Notes: generated by a model from the letters alone, not told the origin. A stretch of DNA of 64,000 nucleotides from Elymus sibiricus (GCA_039707655.1 CM077667.1:156902642-156966641); one strand, 5' to 3'. Positions 22,311 through 36,221 are shown, counted from the first letter of the stretch. Program-made: numbers and translations.

Positions 22311-23187
22311 CAATATAAAACATACAACTAAACCAATCACGATCATCAATATCCCCATAAGACAAAAGAAATCTACTCAAACATCATAGGATAGCCACAC
22401 ATCATTGGATAATAATATATAGCATTAAGTACCATGTTTAAGTAGACATTACAACGGGGAAGAGAGGTTTTACACCGCTACATAGAGGGGGAGTTGGTGG
22501 TGACAGCGGCGAAGTTGTTGGTGTAGATCGCCGTGACTATGGTTGCCACAGCGGCGCTCCAGCGCCACCGAGAGAGAGGGGGAGAGAGCCCCCTCCTTCT
22601 TATTATTTCTTGGTCTCCCCCTAGATGGAGGAGAGTTTCCCCTCCGGTCCATGTCCACCATGGCTCGTGGAGGGAATCATCCCCTCAGAGATTGGATCTC
22701 TCTCTTTGTTTCTCTCCAGTTTTCGTGATGTTTTTCTGGCCCTTCACCGTCTCTTAAATATACGGACATCCGTAACTCCGATTGGCTGAAATTTCGAGGG
22801 GATTTTTCTCGCAAAATTATCTTTCCGGCGGTGAAAGAAGGGCCCAAACCGACTTACGGGGTGGCCACAAGCTATCAGGGCGTGACCACCCCCCTGGTCG
22901 TGCCCTATTAGCTTGTGGGCTCCTCGGGCACCGTGTTGCGTTGATTCTTCTTCCCAAAATTCACATATATTCTAGAAACAATCTTCATAAAATATTATCG
23001 CGTTTGGACTTCATTTGATATGGATTTTCTGTGAAACAAAAAACACACAAAAAATAGGAACTGGCACTGAGCACTGGATAAGTAAGTTAGTCCCAAAAAT
23101 AATATAAAATGTTGCCAAAAGTATATGAAAGTTGTAGAATATTGGCATTAAACAATCAAAAATTATAGATACGACAGAGACGTATCA
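22311..23187 (-). repeat. LTR of element E, second segment
   Basis: E's 5' LTR continues from 2861 after element C and ends at GACAGAGACGTATCA, so its minus-strand start is TGATACGTCTCTGTC. E's right target-site copy is predicted to be CATGC (23188-23192); the partner is outside the window. The short ORFs here are LTR sequence, not genes. Confidence 0.85.
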
Positions 23188-23748
23188 CATGCCAATCTGT
23201 GGGTCCGCTTGGTCTATCACTTAAACCGGTGCATACTACGGGTTAATTTGACCAAGGTGGATATAGTCTTCTCGGTATTCGTTCCAATATAGTTCATGGT
23301 GAGATTCCAGACCAAAATTTGAGCGCATACATACATTTATACATATATGAATCGTCGACCCTCCCACTTAAACAGGCGCATACTATCGGTCGTTTACCTC
23401 TGTACATGCACTTTCTAGTTTGTGAGGATGTATGTGTGCGTGTGTCACATCAAAGTTGTGTATATTTGGTATTTAAACATCCAACACCACTTTCATACAT
23501 ACGCCCTCTGGATAGTTTGAAGTGGAAATGATGTGTTGTTATGGAAGACACATACCATCGTGTGCCCACGCGGCATGTCACTTTAGTTGGCATCAAGAGG
23601 GTAATATACTATATATACATCACATATATATGCCCTCTCGATCGATGGCCCGAAGTCGGTGGGGGAACGGGGGAGGGATAATTTGACCAAGCTAGCTAGG
23701 TCTAGGTATGTGTTACGATATAGCTAGGTTGTGCTTATATATATATAT
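23188..23748. other. Unassigned sequence between elements E and A
   Basis: I recognise no transposon or gene. An ACTTAAACMGGYGCATACTA-like motif and a TAATTTGACCAAG motif each occur twice, and AT dinucleotide runs precede the junction with A. It continues after A at 62604 and may be older, lower-copy DNA. Confidence 0.4.
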
Positions 23749-24456
23749 GCCCTTGATACGTCTCCAACGTATATATAATTTTTGATTTTTCCATGCTATT
23801 ATATTATCATTCTAGGATACTTTTTGAGTACTTATTTACCAATTTATATTATTTTTGAGCACTAACCTATTGACCCAGTGCCTAGTGCCAGTTGTTGCTT
23901 TCTGCGTGTTTTTTACTTTTCAGGTTTACAGTACCAAACGAAGTCCCATTGCCCCAAAAAAAATTTATGATATTTTTTGGCCCAAAAGAAGACCTGGAAG
24001 CTTCGGGAGAAGTTCGAAGGTCGCACGAGGGGGGCACAAGCCAACTGGGCACGCCCAGGGGGGTGGCCGCGCCCTGATGGCTTGTGCCTCCCTGGCGCCC
24101 CTCCTGACCCCGTTCTTTGGCCTATTAATTCACATATATTCCAAAAACCCTAGGGGGCATCCCGAAACACTTTTTCCACCGCCGCAAGTCTCTGTTCCGC
24201 CGTGATCTAATTCGGAGCTCCGTTCCAGCACTCTGCCGGAGGGGGATCGATCACGGAGGGCCTCTTCATCAACATTGTTACCCTCATGATGATGTGTGAG
24301 TAGTTAACCATAGACCTATGGGTCCGTAGATAGTACCTAGATGGCTATCTCTCTCTCTTTTGATCTTCAATACAACGATCATCGCATCTTCTCTTTGATC
24401 CATCCGATGTAACTGTTTTGTGCGGTGCGTTTGTTGGGATGCGATGAATTGTGGGT

Positions 24457-26039
24457 TGATACTTGTGATATGCGTTGGGTTTTTCATGAACAGGAACGGG
24501 TAATCGTATCACAAGATGGGTAAGTATTTCCCTCAGTTATGAAACCAAGGTTTATCAAACCAATAGGAATATCAACAACATCCGTCTTCAGCGGCTGCAC
24601 ACAAAAGAGCAAACAACTTGCACCCAACGCAGACAAGAGGGTTGTCAATCCCCATGATCTAGTTATTTGCAAGCAAGTGATTTGTGTAGATAATTGTAGA
24701 TAATTGTAAATCTCAAAATAAAATAAAAGCAAGTAAATGGCAGCAAGGTATTGTAGCATTTACGAATATATAGGTGAATAAACCCGGGGGCCATAGTTTT
24801 CCCTAGCGACATCTCTCATGAAAATAAGCATACGGTGGGTAAAAAAATTACCGTTGGGCAATTGATATAAAGAGGATACTTATGCGATATTCATGGCAAT
24901 GATCATGTGTATATATGCATCACGTCCAAGACAAATAGGCCGACTCCTGCCTGCACCTAGTACTATTACTCCACTTCAAGAGCACTTCTATGCTTGCCTC
25001 TCTACGTATTAAGTTCATCACAAACAGAGTAATGCATGGAGAATGATGACATGATGTAGACAAAGTAAACTCAAGCAATATGAATAGATCCCATTGTTTT
25101 ATCCTTAGTGGCAACAACACAAAGACGCAACTTGGCCCCTTCTGTCACTGGGATATAGAAACTCGTCAGGTTGAACCCACCACAACGCTCCTTTCTCACT
25201 GAAGAAATATCAATCTAGTTTGCCAAACTATTTCAATAGATCGGAGAGAATTATGAAGCTATAATGATCATGAACATAAGAATCATATTATATTTCATAG
25301 AAGACTCAAATATTTATCATGAATAATCTGAACATAAACCCACAATTCATCGGATCCCAACAAACGCACCACACAAAAGTATTACATCGGATAAATCAAA
25401 GAGAAGATGCAATGATCATTGTATTGAAGATCATGAGAGAGAGAGAGAGATTGCCATCTAGGTACTAACTATGGACCCGTAGGTCTATAGTGAACTACTC
25501 ACACATCATCATGAGGGCAACAACGTTGATGAAGAGGCCCTCCGTGATCGATCCCCCCTCCGGCAGGGTGCGGGAGTGGAGCTCCAGATGGCCTCCCATC
25601 GGAACAGAGACTTGCGGTGGCGTAAAATGTGTTTCGGGACTGCCTCTAGGGTTTTTAGGATATATGAGAATTTATAAGCCCGAGAACAGAGTCGGGAGAG
25701 CCACAAGGGGCCCACAAGCCATCATGGCGCCCCCAGGCCGCGCCGTGTTGGCTTGTGGGGCCCTCGGGTGGCTCCCGTCCTTCTTTCGAATCTTCTAGGT
25801 CCTCTTTTGGTCTAAAAGAAAAATCATCAAAAAGTTTCAGGACGATTGGACTTCGTTTGGTATGGTAATCCTGAAAAGTGAAAAACATGCAGAAAAGAGC
25901 AACTGGCACTGGGCACTGGGTCAATAGGTTAGTGCTAAAAAATAATTTAAATTGGTAAATAAATGCCCAAAAGTATCCTAGAATGATAATATATCAACAT
26001 GGAACAATAAAAAATTATAGATACGTTGGAGACGTATCA
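24457..26039 (-). repeat. 3' LTR of element B
   Basis: The 1583-bp LTR runs on the minus strand from TGATACGTCTCCAACG at 26039 to GTATCA at 24457. A GA dinucleotide run lies near 25437-25452. ORFs in it are LTR sequence. Confidence 0.92.
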
Positions 26040-29000
26040 AGCATCCCCATGCTTAATTCCTGCTCGTCCTCGAGTAGGTAAATGATAAACCAGAATTTTT
26101 GATGTGACATGCTACCCATTATGTAATCTTTTGCATGTATGCTTGATACATCTCCAACGTATCGATAATTTATGAAGTATTCATGCCATATTTTCCTATG
26201 TTTACAATAATTTTCTATGGTTTTGATGTACTTTATATGATTTTTTTAGAACTAACCCGGACTGACGCTGTTTTCAGCAGAATTACCGTGGTGTTTTTTT
26301 TGTGCAGAAAATGAAAGTTCTCAGAATCGCCCGAAACTTTTTTGTGATTTTTTCTGGAGGAAATAAGCCACATTGGAGCGATGAACCACCGGAGGGGGGG
26401 CACCCTTGGGCCACAAGCCATCTGGCTGGCCCCCTAGGGGCGCGACCAGATATGTGGTGGGCCCCTCGTGGCTCTATTTGGCGTGATTCCAACGCTGAAA
26501 AATCCTATAAATCCTAGAAACCCCAGAAATAAAGAGAGACTCCTCGTTTCGCCGCCGCAACTCTCTATATCGACGAAAAACCAATCCGGAGGTGTTCCAG
26601 TACCCTGCCGGAGAGGGTAGATCATCTTCGGTGGCCATCTTCATCATCCCGGCGGAGGCCATGATGAGGAGGGAGTAGTCCACCCTCAGGGCTGACAGTT
26701 TGTACCAGTAGCTATGTGTTTAATCTCCCTCTCTCTCTCATGTTCTTGAGATGGCACGATCTTGATGTATCACGTGCTTTGTTAATATAGTCGGATAATA
26801 TGATATTATTCCCTTCCTATCTTGTTGTGATGAATTGAATCTTTACCTTTGAGATCTCGTTATGTTGGATTGTATATTATGGTTTGAGAACACTTGATGT
26901 ACGTCTTGCGTGGGATACCCATAGTGACATTGGGTTATTCTATTGATTCACTTGATATATGTTGAGGCATCAACTTGCGGATTTTGGTGACCTTGGGATC
27001 TATGCATAGGGGTTGATTGCACGTTTTCATACCATGTTCTCCGATAGAAATCTTGGGGTGCTCCTTGAAGTTCTTTGTGTTGGATTGAATATGATAGATC
27101 TGAAGTTGTTTGATGCATGTCCCATAATTTACCCACGGATACTTGAGGTGACATTGGAGTATCTAGGTGACATTAGGGTGGATTGATATGTATCATTGGT
27201 GTTATTTTACTACGAACTCTAGGGTTGTTTGTGACACTTATAGGAATATCCCAAAAGATTGATTGGAAAGGATAACTTTGAGGTGGTTCTACTACCTACA
27301 CCAATTTCATCTATTTGTTCTCCACTAGATAGGAACTTTGGAGTGATTCTTTGTTGCATGTTGAGGGATGATCATATGATTCAACTATGTTTGCATTGTT
27401 GGGAGATTGCACTTGCGAAAGTATGAACCCTAGGCCTTATTTCCAAGCATTTATACACCGTTTTGCTCGCTGTTTTACACTGGCTACCTTTCATTTTTTA
27501 TATTTTCAGATTACAAAAACCTATATCTATCATCCATATTGCACTTGTATCACCATCTCTTTGCCGAACTAGTGCACCTATACAATTTGCCATTGTATTG
27601 GGTGTGTTGGGGACACAAGAGATTTCTTGTATTTGATTGCAGGGTTGTTTGAGAGAGACCATCTTCATCCTACATCTCCCACGGATTGATAAACCTTAGG
27701 TCATCCACTTGAGGGAAAATTGCTACTGTCCTACAAAACTCTGCGCTTGGAGGCCCAACACGAGTCTACAAGAATAAAGTTGCATAGTAGACATCAATGA
27801 TCATTGATAAATGATGAATTAACAAACATTAACATAGCAATACTTATAAGTACAAGCAACAAAATCATTAATCTTTCAAAGTATACGATCTTCAAAGAAT
27901 TTTTACCCCCGTTCATCTTATTATATTAGAAAGGCATGGCTCCATCTTCACCACATTAATGCAAATGTTAAGCACCATGGTGTCCAAGTCAGGCAATTGG
28001 ATCGTACTTTTTTAATATGCATCAACTTTTTATTCTTCATGCAATACATGAGCGTGAACCATTGGACATAGCATATAAGTGGAATAGAATATGGTGGTAG
28101 GTATCAAAAAGGGATAAAAAATGGAGAAGATAGTCTCACATCAACTATGCGTACCAACGGGCTATGTAGATGCCCGCCGATCAATATCGATGCAGGGAGT
28201 AGGGATTGCCAGGCAAATGATGCACTAGAGCTATAAGTGTGTGAAAGCTCAACTGAAGCTAAGTGGGGTGTGCATCTAACTTGCTTGCTCATGAAGACCT
28301 CGGGTATTTGAGGAAGCCCGTCATTGGAATATACAAGCCAAGTTTATAATAACGAAAAGGTGATTCCCACTAGCACATGAATGATATAACATGAGACTCT
28401 CTATATGTAGAACAAGGTGCCACTTTGAGGCACAAGTGTGGTAAAAGATAGTAGCAAAGTCCCTTCTCTCATTTTCTCTCATTCATTCATTTTTTATTAT
28501 GGTGGGCTCATTTGGCCCCCCAATTTTTATTTCCTCACTGGGACAATGCTCTAATAATGATGATCATCAAACTTTTATTTACTTACAACTCAATATGAAA
28601 AACTGATAGAACGATATGACTCTGTATGAATGCCTCTAGCAGTGTACCAGGATGTGCAATGATCTAGCGTGACATGTATCAAAAATATGATGAACGGTGG
28701 CTTTGCCACAAATATACGTCAGCTCTATATGATCATGCAAAGCAATATGATGATGAACGAACTAGTCATATGAAGTGACGACGGAATTTGCATGGCAATA
28801 TATCTCGGAATGGCTATGGAAATGCCATGATAGGTAGGTATGGTGGCTGTTTTGAGGAAGATATAATGAGGCTTATGTGCAATAGAGTGTATCATGTCAC
28901 GGGGTTTGGATGCACCGGCGAAAGTTGCACCGATCCTCGAGGAGAGAATGGGCAATGCACGGTACCGAAGAGGCTAGCAAAATATGAGGAGGTGAGATTG

Positions 29001-29997
29001 CGTATGTCCATGGTTTCACATTAGTCATGAAGAACTCATATACTTATTGCAAAGTTTTATTATTTTTATCACAAATCAAAGTACTACCCGCATGCCCTGA
29101 GGGAGGTGGTTGGGAGGAGTTAACCATCGCGCGCCTCCGACCCGAAACAACACTAGGATTTTAACGAGGAATAGAAATAATCACACATACTCACCATGCC
29201 CTTTTAATTTTTAGACAAACAATAAGTTAACACCTCTTAATACCGACACTTCTTATGAATCAACAATAATGCACCCACACCTTTTTCATATTACCACATC
29301 AATATCATAAACTCACAATTTCTCTATATGTGCTACATGATGGTTTTAATTATCACTCAGTGAATACCTATTATTTTTGAACTAGTCTTATGACCCATGC
29401 AAATTAATGTCAATGTGAATTTAACTCTCAAACAAATATAAGTGAAGAACGAGAGTGTAATTATTTCTATAAAATCTATACGCCACCATGCTAAAAAAGA
29501 TATAAGTGAAGTACTAGAGCAACTGCTAAGCTCAAAAGGTATAAGTGAAGCACATAGAGTATTCTAACAAATTATGATGGTAGTGTGTCTCTCTCAAATA
29601 GATGTGTCCAGAAAAAAATGAATGTGGCAAACTTAAAGTAAAACCAAACAAAAGAAAACAACGCTCCAAGCAAAACTCATATCATGTGACGAATAAAAAT
29701 ATAGCTCTATGTGACATAAGATGGATTGAGACGAAAGAGGGGATACCTTACGGGGCATCCCCAAGCTTAGACGCTTGAATATTCCTAAAATATTACCTTG
29801 GGGTGCCTTGGGCATCCCCAAGCTTAGGCTCTTGCCGCTCCTTATTCCTTTGTCCATCGTGATAACACCCAAAACTTGAAAACTTCAATCACACAAAACT
29901 CAACAAAACCTCGTGAGATCCGTTAGTATAAGCAACATATCAAATACTTTAGGTACTATTATAAATTGATTCATATTTCATTATTGCATAATAGGTA
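26040..29997 (-). other. 3' non-coding internal region of B, interrupted by a solo LTR
   Basis: The PPT (minus strand AAGCATGGGGATGCT) lies at 26040-26054. The sequence continues at 27797-29997 beyond the solo LTR. It parallels 40240-42573 of element A in inverted orientation. Two hairpins containing PPT-like motifs are at 29739-29762 and 29797-29822. No coding capacity is evident. Confidence 0.8.
26144..27796 (+). repeat. Solo LTR 1 inserted in B
   Basis: The 1653-bp unit begins TGATACATCTCCAACG and ends GTAGACATCA. It is flanked by ATGCT (26139-26143) and ATGAT (27797-27801), a 5-bp duplication with one change. No internal region accompanies it, so it is a solo LTR. Solo LTR 2 at 56095-57730 is the same family in inverse orientation. 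The empty site is seen in element A near 42,470. Confidence 0.9.
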
Positions 29998-32777
29998 TCT
30001 ATAATACCTAAATAGTTCATCCCCACTAACCTATTTCTCTTGACATGCAAGCTATCCACATCACTAATCAACATGCAGCCATCTACCTCACTCCACCTCA
30101 GCAGTTTAGCCACGTCATCAATTTCAACCACATCCCGTGTGTTAACTCTGGCTATTGACTCTATTTCTTTTAACTGGGCTGTACGAAGCGGCTCCCAAAG
30201 GAAGTTTGAATGTTTTGTACGACGTTTTGGGTGCCCAAAATTAATTAGTTGGTGCTGATTACTGCTCTCGCCCGGTTTGTGGAGCCATGCCAAAATTTCC
30301 CCGAAGCGTCATCGTCTTCTCCGGTATGCATAGATAGCATGTTCCCCTTCCACTTCCCTTCTTTAAAAATCCAACCAATTTCGCATCCGCTGCTCCATCT
30401 TCTTGGTTTGCCCATCCAAATCTGCCACCAATGCGAGACGCCACCTCCATGCTCCCCAGCCCACGCCAAATCGGCCGCCGCCCGTCCACGAGCACACGCC
30501 TCCACCGAGGGGAATCAGTGCCCAACGGACTGATGTTGTTGCTGATGTGCTATTCCTGTCGTTCAACGCAGTTTGGCTTCTCGACAGGCCGACAACGCCG
30601 GTTGCCGAACTGCAGCCCTTGGGCGGAGAGGAAGGGGTCTCCGCCCATGCCAGATTTCGTCCGCCGCTCGGGAACACCACGGGGAAGGGCGTTGTCCGCG
30701 GCCGCTGACCACGCCCTAGGAGGCGCACCGTTGGGGATCAGGAGGGACGCCTTCAGTCCAGGCTCTTCCTCCCTCCTCTTCTTTTTGATTCTCTCTTTTT
30801 ACCAGTGTGCGAATGAATCTTTGTTTATGTACAGAGATCAAGTAGTTGGCTGATTTATATATTTGGGATGAGGCATGGATCAAATTGTCAAGTATGTGAA
30901 CCAGAGATAAGATAATACACATGTGAGTGGCAAGGATATCGATCGATCAAAAATTTAGAATGCTTTCATTATGATACTCTGTGAAGACCATGTAACAGTG
31001 ATAATGTACCATTTCTCTCATCAGGTTCTTACAAAACATCGATGCAGTATGGGGAACTTGATCATTTACGTTGGAAGAAAGGACTACTTGCAAGGCAACA
31101 GGGGTATCTCACATCTATCTCTTTAGCATTCGGGTATGTGAGGTGGAACTATATATGTGCAATCTTTTGATTTTGCATCTGACGCACAAGCACATCGATC
31201 ACATTCTTAATAGAGGCGCTTATGACTAAACTATAAAAAAGATCATGTAGATAGTGTATTCTTTTTATGCACATTCTGTTAGTCTCCTTGCTTATTTTTA
31301 CAGAGCACCAAGCTCCCATGTATGAATTTTATTTTTGATACTGAGTTATCATATGCACATTCCGTTAGTCTCCATACTTATTTAGAGATCACAAGATCTC
31401 CATATCTGAATTTTATTTTTGACACTGAGTGATTATATGACCATTTTTTTAGTCTCCATACTTATCAAGAGAGCATCGAAATATGATTCTCATGGCTTCT
31501 ATCTATTACAGTCAAAAATTGTGAAACCGTATATGTGATGGATATAAAGGTTATTTTCAAATTTGGTCATATCCCACCTGCCGCAACCGCCGGATGATTT
31601 TCTGCTGATGGTGAGGATCTAGGATGATTAGGTCTAGGACGATTAGGAGGTTCTTGCTGCATAGTATGTTGCCCCTCCCATTAATAGACAAGTATCCGAC
31701 AAGACAAACTTTCTTACAGGTGGCTCAAACGGGTCTGTTGGCACCCTGTCCATGCATACAATAGCATTCCCTGCGCTCCCTGTTCGATCATTCGTCTAGG
31801 TACATTTTATTTCCTCCTTTTTTAGTTTTAAATTCAACTGACTTAACTAACCTCTTTTTACAGTATAAGCATGGATGAGTTGATTGGCTCAGTTTACTTT
31901 ATTTCTCCTACGGATAGAAGCATCAAATGGTTTTAAGAATGCTACCAGTTGCTTGACAGCTGGTGAGATACCTATGTGATATTGTCCTCTCACGTAACCT
32001 GTTTTGAAGTACCTCAATTTAGACAAAATGTCTATAATACAGAATACATAATTCATGGTTTTGTTCTTTTGGCAAGCGTCAACTATGGACAACTTTACTA
32101 GGTTTCTGTCATACATTTATTTGAACATTTTGATCAGTAGTCTAGCATTATCTCAATTGTTTGCTACTATAGATCTCAACTATGGACACATTATCGCAGT
32201 TTCCAAGTACTATTGTCAATAGATTATACATTGCCCTTTGGTTTCATCAAACGTAAAGGACGCTAAATAGAAAAGGTATTCGTAATCCTGTCTATTTTCC
32301 CTTGCCACATAAACCATTTACTTGCAATTTGAGTTCACACATTTTAATTGTTTGCTTCATTTTAATAAAAGCACTATTAATCCTTACTTTGGAAATTTCG
32401 CACCATTAGCTTCCTTCATAGTACAATTAAACTCTTTAAGTTAAGCGATCGTAAGAATTATTTTACTTTATTTAGCTCAATACAAGGCGAAGATAACTTT
32501 ATAAAAAAATAGATAGAAAAGGGTAATAACAATGAGTTTATTTCCAAATGGAACCAAACAACCTATTAGCAAGTCCATTTCTCTAACTCTATTAGCAAGT
32601 CCATTTAGTTGTTTTTTGTTTACAGAAAGTCTATTTAATTCTCAGTAGTTCATATTATTACGTTTTCAAGAAATTATAAGAAATATGTACATTTTTTTAT
32701 TTTTTTTGGTTGCACATGTGTACGGAGCAATTGATTAGTATGAAATGTTCCGCAGCAATGCGCGGGGTATCATCTAG
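29998..32777 (+). mobile_element. Helitron 1 inserted in B
   Basis: The 2780-bp unit starts TC (TCTATAATACC), ends CTAG, and lies between host A (29997) and T (32778), as Helitrons do. A GC hairpin (CCGCAGCAATGCGCGG, 32749-32764) sits 13 bases before the end. Comparison with the homologous uninterrupted stretch of element A near 40,250 confirms both ends. No Rep/helicase is present, so it is non-autonomous. A GC-rich segment at 30260-30720 looks like captured exon sequence: open frames up to 101 codons at 30403-30708, followed by CT-rich sequence. I could not identify its source. The remainder is AT-rich and has no recognisable gene. Confidence 0.85.
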
Positions 32778-33339
32778 TTGTATTGTAACTTCTCCATGGC
32801 TTATGCCCCCGATACAATCCATAGCATCATCAAAACAAGCAAACTATGCAAGCAAAAATAGAATCTGTCCAAAACAGAATAGTCTGTAATGATCTCTAGA
32901 GAACCTATACTTCTGTAACTCTAAAAATTCTGAAAAAATAGGAAAGCCTGAGGAATTTGTATATCAATACTTTGTATAAAATTCAGATCAAAAATACGTT
33001 CTAGTAAAATCAGAGAAATTCTGCACTGGACGCTAAAGTTTCTGTTTTTGGACCGTATCAATTCTATCATCTTGTGAGTCATCCCAAAGGCTTTACTTGG
33101 CACAAACACTAATTAAAACATAAAAACACAATCATTACAGAGGCAAAAATCATGTTATCACAAACAAACATAAAGTAAAAAACAAAAATAAAGATAACTA
33201 TTGGGTTGCCTCCCAACAAGCGCTATTGTTTTACGCCCCTAGCTAGGCATAATGCATTCAACGATGCTCACATAAAAGTAAAGAATTGAAACACAATGGG
33301 AGCATAATGAAGCATATGACAAGCACATTTAAGCCTAAC
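32778..33339 (-). other. Internal non-coding region of B between Helitron 1 and the short ORF
   Basis: No gene is visible. It contains a conserved block with the perfect hairpin TTGGG-TTGCCT-CCCAA at 33201-33216. The same block lies in A at 39817-39832, immediately downstream of A's ORF. Confidence 0.7.
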
Positions 33340-34027
33340 CTACTTCCTATGCATATAAAGGTTTTGAGCAAATAATTTATGGGAGCAAGAATCAACTAGC
33401 ACAGGAAGGCAAAACAAGCATAACTTCGAAACTTTGAACACATAGGGAGGAAACTTGATATTATTGCAATTCCTACGCGCATATGTTACCCCCTCATAAT
33501 AATTTTCAGTAGCATCATGAAGGAATTCCACAATATAACTATCACATAAAAGCATTCTTTTCATGATCTACAAGCATATAAAATTTATTACTCTTCACAT
33601 AAGCAATTTCCTTTTCATTCATGGTAGTGGGAGCAAACTCAACAAAATAACTATCATTTGACACTTGATTGTCATAACCAAATTGAAAATTTAAATCATG
33701 ATGACAAGTTTCAGGGTTATTATTAATTTTAGCATATGTGTCATCACCACAATCATCATTATAAATTTGCTCATCAAAACTTGGGGGACAAAAAATATCA
33801 TCTTCATCAAACATAGCATCCCCAAGTTTGTGGTTTTGCATATCGTTGGCATCATGGATATTCAGAGAATTCATACTAAAAATATTTCTATCATGCTAGT
33901 CATTAAAGGAACTCACATTAAGATTTTTTATAAATTCTTCCTCTAACAATTGAGCACAATTTTTCGAATCCTTATTTTCACGAAAGACATTATAAAGACG
34001 AAGCATATGACGCAACCTAAACTCCAT
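33340..34027 (-). pseudogene. Short 5' ORF of element B
   Basis: The minus-strand ATG at 34027 opens MEFRLRHMLRLYNVF, about 110 bases inside the PBS. A TAG interrupts it after SSFND (33896-33898). It continues as MNSLNIHDANDMQ and later slips frame near 33550 before DSYIVEFLHDATENYY, ending at 33340. It is acidic and has no domain I recognise. Similar ORFs occur in non-autonomous wheat retrotransposons as I remember them. It is not homologous to the ORF at the same position in element A. Confidence 0.6.
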
Positions 34028-34135
34028 TTTTTGTATTTTTGATTTTTATGAGAAAAACTAAATATAATAGCAAATAAAAATAAAAACAAGTGAATGAAAA
34101 TTTGTGTGAATTTACTTGATAGTTGGTGATGATAT

Positions 34136-34153
34136 TCCCCGGCAACGGCACCA
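34136..34153 (-). other. Primer-binding site of element B
   Basis: On the minus strand it reads TGGTGCCGTTGCCGGGGA, eleven bases inside the 5' LTR. It fits a tRNA-Asp-type PBS as in Athila/Tat-related elements. Confidence 0.85.
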
Positions 34154-34164
34154 GAAATCCTTCC

Positions 34165-35740
34165 TGATACTTGTGATTTGCGTTGGGTTTTCCGTGAAGA
34201 GGAACGGGAAATCACATCACAATATGGGTAAGTATTTCCCTCATTTATGAAACCAAGGTTTATCGAACCAATAGGAATATCAACAACAACCATCTTCAGC
34301 AGCTGCACACAAAAGAGCTAACAACTTGCACCCAACGCGGGCAAGAGGGTTGTCAATCGCCTTGATCTCGTTATTTGCAAGCAAGTGGGTTGTGTAGATA
34401 ATTGTAGATAATTGTAAATTGCAAAATAAAATAAAAGCAAGTAAATTGCAGCAAGGTATTGTAGCATTTATGAATATATAGGCGAATAGACCCGGCGGCC
34501 ATAGTTTTCCCTAGCGGCGTCTCTCATGAAAATAAGCATATGGTGGGTAAACAAATTACTGTTGGGCAATTGATAGAAAAGCGGATAGTTATGCGATATT
34601 CATGGAAATGATAATGTTTATATAGTCATCATGTCCAAGACAAATAGGCCGACTCCTGCCTGCACCTATTACTATTACTCAACTTCAAGAGCGCTTCTAT
34701 GCTTGCCTCTCTACGTATTAAGTTCATGACAAACAGAGTAATACATGGAGAACGATGACATGATGTAGACAAAGTAAACTCAAGCAATATGAATAAACCC
34801 CATCGTTTTATCCTTAGTGGCAACAACAAAAAGACGCAATTTGTCCCCTTCTGTCACTCGGATATAGAAACTCGTCAGGTTGAACCCACCACAACGCACC
34901 TCTCTCACCGATGAAATATCAGTCTAGTTGGCCAAACTATTTCAATAGAACGGTGAGAATTACGAAGCTATAATGATCATGCACATAAGAATCATAATAG
35001 ATTTCAGAGAAGACTCAAATAATTATCATGAATAATCCGAACATAAACCCACAATTCATCAGATCCCAACAAACGCACCGCAAAAAAGTATTACATCGGA
35101 TAGATCAAAGCGAAGATGCAATGACCATTGTATTGAAGATCAAGAGAAAGAGATTGCCATCTAGGTACTAAGTACGGACCCATAGGTCTGTGGTGAACTA
35201 CTCACACATCATCATGAGGGCAGCAAGTTTGATGAAGAGGCCCTCCGTGATAGATCCACCCTCCGGCAGGGTGCCGGAACGGAGCTCCAGATGGCCTCCC
35301 ATCAGAACAGAGACTTGCGGCGGCGTAAAAGGTGTGTCGGAACTGCCTCTAGGGTTTTTAGGATATATGAGAATTTATAAGCCAGAGAATGGAGTCGGGA
35401 GAGCCACGAGGGGACCATAGCCATCATGGCGCCCCCCCAGGCAGCGCCGTGTTGGCTTGTGGGGCCCTCGGGTGGCTCTCGGCCCTCTTCCGAATCTTCT
35501 AGGTCCTCTTTTGGTCCAAAAAAATCATCAAAAAGTTTCAGGACGATTGGACTTCGTTTGGTATGGTAAACCTGAAAAGTGAAAAACATGTAGAAAACAG
35601 CAACTAGCACTGGGCACTGGGTCAATAAGTTAGTGCTAAAAATAATATAAATTGGTAAATAAATGCCCAAAAAGTGTACTAGAATGATAATATATCAGCA
35701 TGGAACAATAAAAAATTATAGATACGTTGGAGAAGTATCA
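34165..35740 (-). repeat. 5' LTR of element B
   Basis: The 1576-bp LTR matches 24457-26039. TGGGT follows it directly and begins the resumed 5' LTR of A. Confidence 0.92.
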
Positions 35741-36221
35741 TGGGTTTATGTTTAGATTATTCATGAAAAGTATTTGAGTCTTCTCTGAAATTATTATGAT
35801 TCTTAATTGCATGATCATTATAGCTTTGTAATTCTCTATGATCTATCGATTAGCTTTGGCCAAGTAGATTGATCTTTCTTCGGTGGGAGAGGTGCGTTGT
35901 AGTGGGTTCAACCTGGTGAGTTTCTATATCCTAGTGACAGAAGGGGACAAGTTGCGTCTTTGTGTTGTTGCCAATAAGGATAAAACGATGGGGTTTATTC
36001 ATATTGCTTGAGTTTACTTTTTCTACATCATGTCATCGTTCTCCATGCATTACTCTGTTTGTCATGAACTTAATATGCACAGAGGCAAGCATAGAAACGC
36101 TCTTGAAGTGGAGTAATAGTAATAGGTGCAGGCAGGAGTCGGCCTATTTGTCTTGGACATGATGCCTATATACACATGATCATTGCCGTGAACATCGCGT
36201 AACTATCCGTTTTTCTATCAA

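Larger units (their letters stand above)
24457..35740 (-). mobile_element. Element B, sister of A in opposite orientation, inserted in A's 5' LTR
   Basis: Exact TGGGT duplications (24452-24456 and 35741-35745) flank two LTRs, 34165-35740 (5') and 24457-26039 (3'). These resemble A's LTRs throughout. The internal region 26040-34164 has the PBS at 34136-34153, a decayed short ORF, the shared non-coding region and a PPT next to 26040. A solo LTR and a Helitron lie within it. There is no pol, so B also needs help in trans. Confidence 0.93.

Noticed and set aside
26144..27796. Solo LTR 1 as one end of a full element paired with solo LTR 2
   Set aside because: They are inverted relative to each other, lie in different hosts (B and CACTA), and each has its own 5-bp duplication.
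30403..30708. A 101-codon host gene in Helitron 1
   Set aside because: No start context, domain or splice structure could be recognised. It is described only as possible cargo.
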